From assembly GCA_005887855.1 (NCBI GenBank), contig VBQB01000124.1, positions 1 to 9,966 on the forward strand: a stretch of DNA of 9,966 bases, written 5' to 3'. The notes beneath the pieces were generated by a model. The model did not search any database, was not told the DNA's origin, and saw only the letters and a program-made list of their open reading frames with translations. Below are positions 6,086-9,966 of this stretch, one piece after another. The translations under genes and the position numbers were made by a program. This DNA comes from Verrucomicrobiota bacterium (lineage in GTDB: Bacteria > Verrucomicrobiota > Verrucomicrobiae > Chthoniobacterales > UBA10450). The number at the start of each line of letters is the position of its first letter. Positions within the stretch are counted from its first letter, which is position 1.

Positions 6086-6900
6086 ATGCGTTTGCACGTC
6101 TGCTCGATGTTGGTGACCAGCGCCGGGTCGAGCCCCTCGGCGAACTGATTCTTTAAACCCCAGCGTTTTCGGTATTCCTCATCCCACTTCGCGCGATAGG
6201 TCGCAATCTTCGGCTCGTTCGGCGGCACTTCGCCAAAGAGCAGCTCGCGGATCGGAAAGACGGTTAGCCGCAGGTTGCCCATCAAACTCACGTAGAGTTC
6301 ACGGCCTGTGATGTATTCCTCGGCGATCACGTCCGCGTCGCGTTTCTCGTGAATAAAAGCCACGCGCTCTCGGAGCTGCTCCTCGGTCTCGACAAAGGAC
6401 GCCTGCGAAATGCCGTAGGACGCTTCGTCTTTCACCGGCTTCACCACAATTGGGAACTTGAGCTGCTTGGGCCGGGCAATGCGTTGGCCGCGCGGGATGA
6501 CGACGAAGTTGGGCACATGGATGCGATGATATCCGAGGATCTTTTTCGAGATGCCCTTGTGCTTGCAAAGTGTGAGACCGGTCGAGCCGCAGCCGGTAAA
6601 GGGCAGGCTCTGCATTTCGAGAAATGAAACGATGTTCTGGTCGAATCCGGGATTGTTCTTGAACTGTTCGACAAGGTTGAAAAGAACATCAGGCGCGAAG
6701 GTTTCGAGTTTTTGCCGGAGAAGATCGACGTCGTCGAAAATGGCGAGATGCTCCGCCGTATGGCCGAGCGCGCCGAGCGCGGCCATGACGTTCGCCTCGG
6801 TTTTCCAATCCGGTGTTTTCATCTCCGCGCTAAAATCCTGATCGATCTTCGTTGGACTTGTGCCGTCGAAAAGCACGAGGACTTTGAGTTTCTTTTTCAC
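5881..6900 (-). CDS. D-Ala-D-Ala ligase-like ATP-grasp protein, 3' truncated (real homology 6064-6900)
   Basis: Starts with a GTG one base after the peptidase stop, so it is surely translationally coupled to it. Residues 1-60 are the pre-ATP-grasp domain (KLKVLVLFDGTSP), followed by DVLFNLVE, LPFTGCGSTGLTLCKHKGISKK (the Ddl-type region with the Lys binding ATP), FPIVVKPVKDEASYGIS (ATP loop) and VIAEEYITGRELYVS. Around residue 272 comes RIYSLLTID, after which family members give a GYARIDLR-like strand and a metal-binding E-x-N. Instead the frame runs on for about 60 residues antisense to the GNAT gene (to 5881), giving Arg/Ser-rich non-homologous sequence. Without the E-x-N magnesium site it should be inactive. 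The intact family would ligate amino or carboxylic acids with ATP; the substrate is unknown, and peptidoglycan is not implied by the context. Confidence 0.82.
   Translation of the reverse strand: MKKKLKVLVLFDGTSPTKIDQDFSAEMKTPDWKTEANVMAALGALGHTAEHLAIFDDVDLLRQKLETFAPDVLFNLVEQFKNNPGFDQNIVSFLEMQSLPFTGCGSTGLTLCKHKGISKKILGYHRIHVPNFVVIPRGQRIARPKQLKFPIVVKPVKDEASYGISQASFVETEEQLRERVAFIHEKRDADVIAEEYITGRELYVSLMGNLRLTVFPIRELLFGEVPPNEPKIATYRAKWDEEYRKRWGLKNQFAEGLDPALVTNIEQTCKRIYSLLTIDDGSTQMSRRSARAHSMIRRSNISAIPRLRHSGSVNTLTMIPRRPSARTDRLRGCGKVRCK
6056..6066. other. Novel joint where two convergent genes are both cut
   Basis: Rightward, GNAT similarity stops after the codon for Leu in ICVL (6056-6058). Leftward, ATP-grasp similarity stops after Asp in LLTID (6064-6066). 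Everything beyond on each strand is antisense to the other gene. No terminal inverted repeat, target duplication or insertion sequence is present at the join, so it looks like a simple deletion or an assembly junction. Confidence 0.55.
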
Positions 6901-6901
6901 G

Positions 6902-7918
6902 CTATTTGGTGCGCTTGAACTTGCCGGTGAAGAGATAATTCATCACCAGCGTGGTAATGAAAGCGGAGACGCGAAAATCCTGCTGCGGATCGTCGTTGAG
7001 CACGTGAAGCCCGAGCTGGTCGCAGCGGTCGATGAGCCGGGTGAGGAGTTTGTTCACCCGGAACTTTTTCTCATTCGTCCACTGGCACACCGAGTTCATT
7101 AGCCGCCGTCGCCGCTGGCGCAGATAGAAGCTGGCTTTTATGCCGGCTGGCGCGGCGAAGAGTTGCCGGAGATCGGCGTCGTAGAAATCCGGATACGTAT
7201 CTTCATAGAGCTTCCGTTTGCGCGCGTAATAGGTCTTGAGCTTGACGTTCAGACAATCGTAATCGGCCACGCGATACTCCGGCGCATGCACCGGCGGCTT
7301 GCCCGCCAGCGAGCGCATCAGCTCATCGACGTATTCGAGTTTTTGCAGCGCCTTCCAGCCCGCGTAACGCTTGCGCCAATCGAGCCCCGGCGTGAGCCAG
7401 ACCGCGAAAGTCTCGGCGAAATCTTCATCCGGATGACTCTGCGCGTACCAATCGTCGAGGTGCACGACATAGCTGCGGCTGAACGGGCGCGGCCGGTAAG
7501 TATCCGGCGTCTCCTCGCGCGACGTGTGTCCGAAAGTCTGCTGCCACTTTTTCTTGCGCGTAAGTTGGTAAGCGTAAGTGTAAGCGTGCCCCGCTTCGTG
7601 CCGCATGAGTTGCATAAACCACTCTTTCGTTCCTCCCTCGACCTCGAGCATCATCGTTCGCTCCAGCGCGCGCAAACGATCGTGGACGAGAAAAAACGGC
7701 ACGAAGATCGCCGGAATACCGATCGGCACAAACCACTCGTCGCCGATGTGACACTGCGGATGAAACACAAGCCCGTGCGCCGAAAGCTCGTCGTAAAGCT
7801 GCCGAATGAGTGGTTCGAGCGCCGTGCCGTCGAGCCGCAAACCGAGCTTCGAGATGCGGCGTTCGAGTAGATCCTGGTCGCTCAGTGATACCCAATCGGC
7901 AGCTTCCATTTCGCGCAT
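6902..7918 (-). CDS. Putative zinc-binding metallopeptidase (Peptidase_Mx type)
   Basis: 338 aa, no signal peptide, so cytoplasmic. The gluzincin-type motif HEAGH is at residues 107-111 (two His ligands and Glu108 as base), and a conserved DEDFAETFAVWLTP at 164-177 supplies the probable third ligand, Glu169. The N-terminal part (IGDEWFVPIGIPAIFVPFFL) and the basic C-terminal part (YLRQRRRRL, NEKKFRVNKLLTRL) complete the family length. The start is an ATG at 7918 with GGTGAT at suitable spacing upstream; a second ATG three codons in is possible. The stop TAG is separated by one base from the GTG of the ATP-grasp gene. The pairing suggests that a peptide or modified amino acid is cut by one enzyme and ligated by the other, but this is inference. 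Composition is markedly GC-rich (about 70% in the sampled 7261-7320). Confidence 0.85.
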   Translation of the reverse strand: MREMEAADWVSLSDQDLLERRISKLGLRLDGTALEPLIRQLYDELSAHGLVFHPQCHIGDEWFVPIGIPAIFVPFFLVHDRLRALERTMMLEVEGGTKEWFMQLMRHEAGHAYTYAYQLTRKKKWQQTFGHTSREETPDTYRPRPFSRSYVVHLDDWYAQSHPDEDFAETFAVWLTPGLDWRKRYAGWKALQKLEYVDELMRSLAGKPPVHAPEYRVADYDCLNVKLKTYYARKRKLYEDTYPDFYDADLRQLFAAPAGIKASFYLRQRRRRLMNSVCQWTNEKKFRVNKLLTRLIDRCDQLGLHVLNDDPQQDFRVSAFITTLVMNYLFTGKFKRTK

Positions 7919-7939
7919 GATATCACCGAGAAAAGCCGG

Positions 7940-8077
7940 TCACGCCTCCAGCTGGAAGAACGACCAGCCCCCGGTAAGCTGGGTTTCCGTTGCGACCTCG
8001 TCGATGCCGACAACGAGGCTCGGGATCTGAACTCCGCTAATTCCCGCCGAAGGGAGGACCTCACCCAATTGCGCCAT
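7940..8077 (-). CDS. Possible 45 aa small protein bridging the TIR operon and the metallopeptidase gene
   Basis: An ATG at 8077, inside the 3' end of the preceding 250 aa gene (17-bp overlap), opens a 45-codon frame ending in TGA at 7940, 21 bp before the metallopeptidase start. The product begins MAQLGEVLPSAGISG and ends TGGWSFFQLEA; its middle is VQIPSLVVGIDEVATE. Codons mostly end in G or C, as in the GC-rich peptidase rather than the AT-rich TIR operon. That fits either a genuine small gene or the remaining C-terminus of an older gene whose front was replaced when the operon arrived. No family recognised, and no convincing ribosome-binding site beyond GAGAG next to the ATG; coupling to the upstream stop is plausible. 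Confidence 0.35.
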   Translation of the reverse strand: MAQLGEVLPSAGISGVQIPSLVVGIDEVATETQLTGGWSFFQLEA

Positions 8078-8813
8078 ACTCTCGGAGCAACTTGAGATAC
8101 TTCTCCAGTTTCTCGGGATCCATAGTCGAATCGAGGGTGATTGAGATGTTCATTTGTCCACCCACGGTTTTTGCCGATTTTCTGAGAATTACCTCTTCGC
8201 TCTTGTCGCCTTCATTCCCGTCGGTCGACTCCTTCTGCGCTCCAAGTATGTCCGACTCTTCGGTGTCCTTTAGATCGTCTTCATGCGCTTTTGAAGGTGA
8301 AGCACTGCTAGAGATCTGGATTTCGTCGTCCTTTTCCGAAGCCAAGCCAGCATAGACCGCGGACTCTACAAACAGATCGACGCACTTCTCGCCCGAATCT
8401 GGGTGGACTTTAAGTTGCAAAGCTTGTTGTCGAATTTTTGCGCGAGACACCACATCGTTCTGGAACGTGTCAAAGAGCGCTTTGAAGACGCGGGGATGTA
8501 AGAAAGCCTCACGCAAGAGCGGCGGGAGTTCTTCCGGCGGCGCAGAGTTGATCGACTGCGCAAGTTTGGTTGCATCGTACGCGCTAGTTTCACCTTGCAT
8601 CAAGCCATACTGCTTCAGTGCAGACGCGCGAACCTTTCCGGTGGGACCTGAACTGTTAAAGACACCTTTTAAGATGATGTTCTCAGGTTGCGCCCCAGTG
8701 TGGGTTTTTGCGACCAGTTTCTTTGCAAACTGAATTGCTTGTCCGAGCGGAGCCTGGGGAAATTGCGCTCCGCCTTTCCGTCCGCCTTTAGGCATTTTCT
8801 TTTCGTCAGCCAT
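8061..8813 (-). CDS. Hypothetical 250 aa protein of the TIR operon: winged-helix-like plus helical domain, acidic linker, conserved C-terminal motif
   Basis: The ATG at 8813 overlaps the TIR stop by 8 bp. Layout: basic N-terminus (KKMPKGGRKGG), residues 20-90 resembling a small DNA-binding-like wing (PLGQAIQFAKKL, SSGPTGKVRASALKQYGLMQG), a helical domain at 92-160 (EELPPLLREAFLHPRVFKAL to FVESAVYAGLA), a very acidic, probably disordered linker at 161-208, and a final strand-helix unit, QMNISITLDSTMDPEKLEKYL. Residues 20-160 can be aligned by eye with the 104 aa protein joined to the TIR protein's first 50 residues, so the two halves of the operon appear paralogous. No catalytic motif is visible. 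I infer a partner or sensor subunit for the TIR protein. The NISITLDS-type C-terminus may be an oligomerisation segment. Function otherwise unknown. Confidence 0.72.
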   Translation of the reverse strand: MADEKKMPKGGRKGGAQFPQAPLGQAIQFAKKLVAKTHTGAQPENIILKGVFNSSGPTGKVRASALKQYGLMQGETSAYDATKLAQSINSAPPEELPPLLREAFLHPRVFKALFDTFQNDVVSRAKIRQQALQLKVHPDSGEKCVDLFVESAVYAGLASEKDDEIQISSSASPSKAHEDDLKDTEESDILGAQKESTDGNEGDKSEEVILRKSAKTVGGQMNISITLDSTMDPEKLEKYLKLLREYGAIG

Positions 8814-9432
8814 TTTCGGGGTGGTGCTTCATCGCTTGGATTAACTCCTGCAAACCAATTTTATACGATTTACTGAAATCAGCATATTTTTTGTCGCGAA
8901 GCAGTTCTGGTATCTCACAATCATCGAGCCGAATTGGAAGTACGGTTACTGCCCTTTTTTCAATTTCTTGTATTACGGCATTGCTTAGCTCCTTTTTAAC
9001 CCATGCGGAATTGACGGAATTTTCGCTCAACGCGATGACAAAGAAATCCGATTGCGCCAGACCTTGGCCGATTTTTTCTGTAATCGAATCGCCGACAAGA
9101 ATCTTCTGTTCATCGAACCAGACATCGATTCCATTTTCGGTAAGGTCAGCAGCTAGCTTCCTAATGAACTGCTTGTCTCGCGAGCTATGTGACAGAAATG
9201 CGACGGTTGTTTTCTTTGCCGCTTGATGGCGCTCCTCCTTCCGCGCCACCGCTTCGTCGACGAGATCTTCAACGGAAGTGTCCGGATCTGCTGCACCTAA
9301 TTCTCGAGCCCATTTGAGAAGCGGTGCTAACGCCGATTCCTGATAGTCTTCTACCGAAGCTAACGTTGCCGCTTTTCGAAGTGCGGCTGGGTGATCGTCT
9401 CCAAGCTTTAGAAACTGCCGTAGATGTCGCAT
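8806..9432 (-). CDS. TIR-domain protein, probable NAD+-consuming effector
   Basis: 208 aa. Residues 1-70 are helical and charged (HLRQFLKLGDDHPAALRKAA, ALAPLLKWARELGA). From about 75 comes a complete TIR domain: TVAFLSHSSRDKQFIRKLA (strand A), GIDVWFDEQKILVGDSITEK (strand B and BB loop, with the candidate catalytic Glu108), SDFFVIALSENSVNSAWVKK (strand C) and VTVLPIRLDD (strand D), ending in a helix. In TIR NADases the equivalent acid (Glu642 in SARM1) is needed to cleave NAD+, and it is present here, so enzymatic activity is plausible. There is no membrane segment. It overlaps its upstream partner by 1 bp (TAATG) and the downstream one by 8 bp. Bacterial TIR proteins act as phage-defence effectors, immune signal makers or, less often, virulence factors; the operon setting favours defence but does not prove it. 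Confidence 0.88.
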   Translation of the reverse strand: MRHLRQFLKLGDDHPAALRKAATLASVEDYQESALAPLLKWARELGAADPDTSVEDLVDEAVARKEERHQAAKKTTVAFLSHSSRDKQFIRKLAADLTENGIDVWFDEQKILVGDSITEKIGQGLAQSDFFVIALSENSVNSAWVKKELSNAVIQEIEKRAVTVLPIRLDDCEIPELLRDKKYADFSKSYKIGLQELIQAMKHHPENG

Positions 9433-9746
9433 TAGGGCATCTTGTACAGCGACTCTCTAAGAACCGCTTTCTTTTCATCCTCCGAACCTTTCGAGGGATA
9501 TGGAAGTCGGAGCGCATATTCGTCGTCGACCCTATCGAGTATCTCAAGCGTTAAGCCATTCTTTAGAACCTTCCCCACGGTTCTAGGATCCATACTCGTG
9601 AACTGCGCAATCTTGGTTGAGGTCGCGTTGCTCATCCACGCAATTGCATCGAGTACATCAAAAATCGACTCCAATCCGACCGGATCGAACTTAAGTGAGC
9701 AGCCAGATCGACGTTTGCCTGTTTTGGTTACGGATCGTTTCGGCAT
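9432..9746 (-). CDS. Small winged-helix-like protein (104 aa), first gene of the TIR operon
   Basis: The start is fixed at the ATG 9746 because an in-frame TGA lies three codons upstream; no Shine-Dalgarno sequence is evident. The N-terminal 15 residues are strongly basic (PKRSVTKTGKRRSG). Residues 20-85 read as a helix-turn-helix/wing: GLESIFDVLDAIAWMSN, TSTKIAQFTSMDPRTVGKVL, then a hydrophobic stretch LTLEILDRVDDEYALRL typical of a beta wing. After this, EDEKKAVLRESLYK begins a helix that stops abruptly, while the matching helix in the 250 aa paralogue continues for 60 residues. The continuation seems to be the N-terminus of the next ORF (TIR), one base back in frame. It may be the DNA- or ligand-sensing part of the system, or an autoregulator. 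Confidence 0.7.
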   Translation of the reverse strand: MPKRSVTKTGKRRSGCSLKFDPVGLESIFDVLDAIAWMSNATSTKIAQFTSMDPRTVGKVLKNGLTLEILDRVDDEYALRLPYPSKGSEDEKKAVLRESLYKMP

Positions 9747-9851
9747 TTTCGGGGGTCATGGGGGCCTTGCTGGATTTCAAAATAGGGACTGATCCTGTTG
9801 TTTGAAAGACTTTTGTTCCGCCTGGAACTTCGTTACAGACAAACATGCAAG
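9747..9851. other. Leader region of the TIR operon
   Basis: This spacer should hold the operon's promoter on the minus strand. The best pair I can find is TTTCAA and TATTTT with 17 bases between them, reading leftward about 50 bp before the start. It matches consensus poorly, so I do not call it. A 5-bp inverted repeat lies at 9815-9828. Nothing else was recognised. Confidence 0.25.
9815..9828. promoter_or_regulatory. Inverted repeat GTTCC-GCCT-GGAAC upstream of the TIR operon
   Basis: A perfect 5-bp inverted repeat with a 4-base centre, about 70 bp upstream of the first TIR-operon start. The dyad size is right for a dimeric regulator, and the operon's own winged-helix-like protein would be a candidate binder, but a repeat this short is common by chance. 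Confidence 0.2.
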
Positions 9852-9966
9852 TCAGCGGCGTCTCTTATTTAAACCCAACCGCTCCGGTTGGCGCATCACA
9901 AGAAGATTGTTGCTGTCCTTAATGATGACCGATCTTCGTTTTGCTTTCCGGCAGTTGCTCAAATCG
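9852..9966 (-). CDS. Possible 3' end of a gene running off the right edge
   Basis: On the minus strand a frame open from the window edge ends in TGA at 9852, giving 37 residues with a basic start (SNCRKAKRRSVIIKDSN) and the end LLVMRQPERLGLNKRRR. The Lys/Arg-rich terminus and mixed hydrophobic core look protein-like, but the fragment is too short to assign, and another frame is open for 15 codons here. If real, the gene would precede the TIR operon in the same direction with a 105-bp gap. Confidence 0.25.
   Translation of the reverse strand, partial: DLSNCRKAKRRSVIIKDSNNLLVMRQPERLGLNKRRR

Noticed and set aside
7163..7870. 235 aa plus-strand ORF
   Set aside because: Antisense to the metallopeptidase in GC-rich DNA where long shadow frames are expected; Arg/Leu-rich with no fold signature.
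9747..9851. TTTCAA-17-TATTTT as promoter of the TIR operon
   Set aside because: Only 3/6 and 4/6 matches to the sigma-70 boxes; not distinguishable from chance.

Overview
The window looks like a chromosomal segment, possibly from an assembled metagenome, of a soil-type bacterium. My best guess is Verrucomicrobia (Chthoniobacterales / Udaeobacter-like). That rests on moderately high GC over most of the window, PolX, a bacterial GH75-like chitosanase, a TIGR00300 protein beside an arginine-dihydrolase-like protein, and small palindromes (CAGGCAnnnTGCCTG, GTAGCCAC...GTGGCTAC) scattered between genes. The assignment is from memory of such genomes, not from a marker gene.

Left part (2-4200). The 3' end of a PolX-type DNA polymerase gene (PHP nuclease domain) faces two minus-strand genes that probably act in one arginine-degradation route. 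These are an ornithine cyclodeaminase-like protein (TIGR00300 / LOR-SDH family, 1916-3151) followed by an arginine-dihydrolase-like amidinotransferase-fold protein (1062-1868). In cyanobacterial AgrE/ArgZ the two activities sit in one polypeptide; here they are separate and in the reverse order. A gene-poor spacer with hairpin repeats follows, with two small plus-strand ORFs (51 and 73 aa).

Middle (3880-7918). A TMEM14-like four-helix membrane protein lies 4 bp upstream of a membrane-anchored GH75-like chitosanase with a Pro/Thr/Ser-rich tail, then a GNAT acetyltransferase. From the other side come a zinc metallopeptidase (Peptidase_Mx type) and, 1 bp downstream of it, a D-Ala-D-Ala-ligase-like ATP-grasp protein. 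The GNAT and ATP-grasp genes point at each other, and both lose their C-terminal family signature at the same spot near 6060. This indicates a deletion there or an assembly chimera.

Right part (8061-9746). An AT-richer, tightly overlapping three-gene operon on the minus strand: a winged-helix-like 104 aa protein, a TIR-domain protein and a 250 aa protein. The 250 aa protein appears by eye to be a paralogue of the 104 aa protein joined to the TIR protein's N-terminal helical segment. TIR NADase-like domain, recognition-type partners, translational coupling and composition unlike the neighbours together make this the best candidate for an undescribed, possibly defence-related system. A 45 aa ORF bridges it to the metallopeptidase operon, and the right edge carries a possible 3' gene fragment. 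No tRNA, rRNA, CRISPR array, transposase or integrase was seen.
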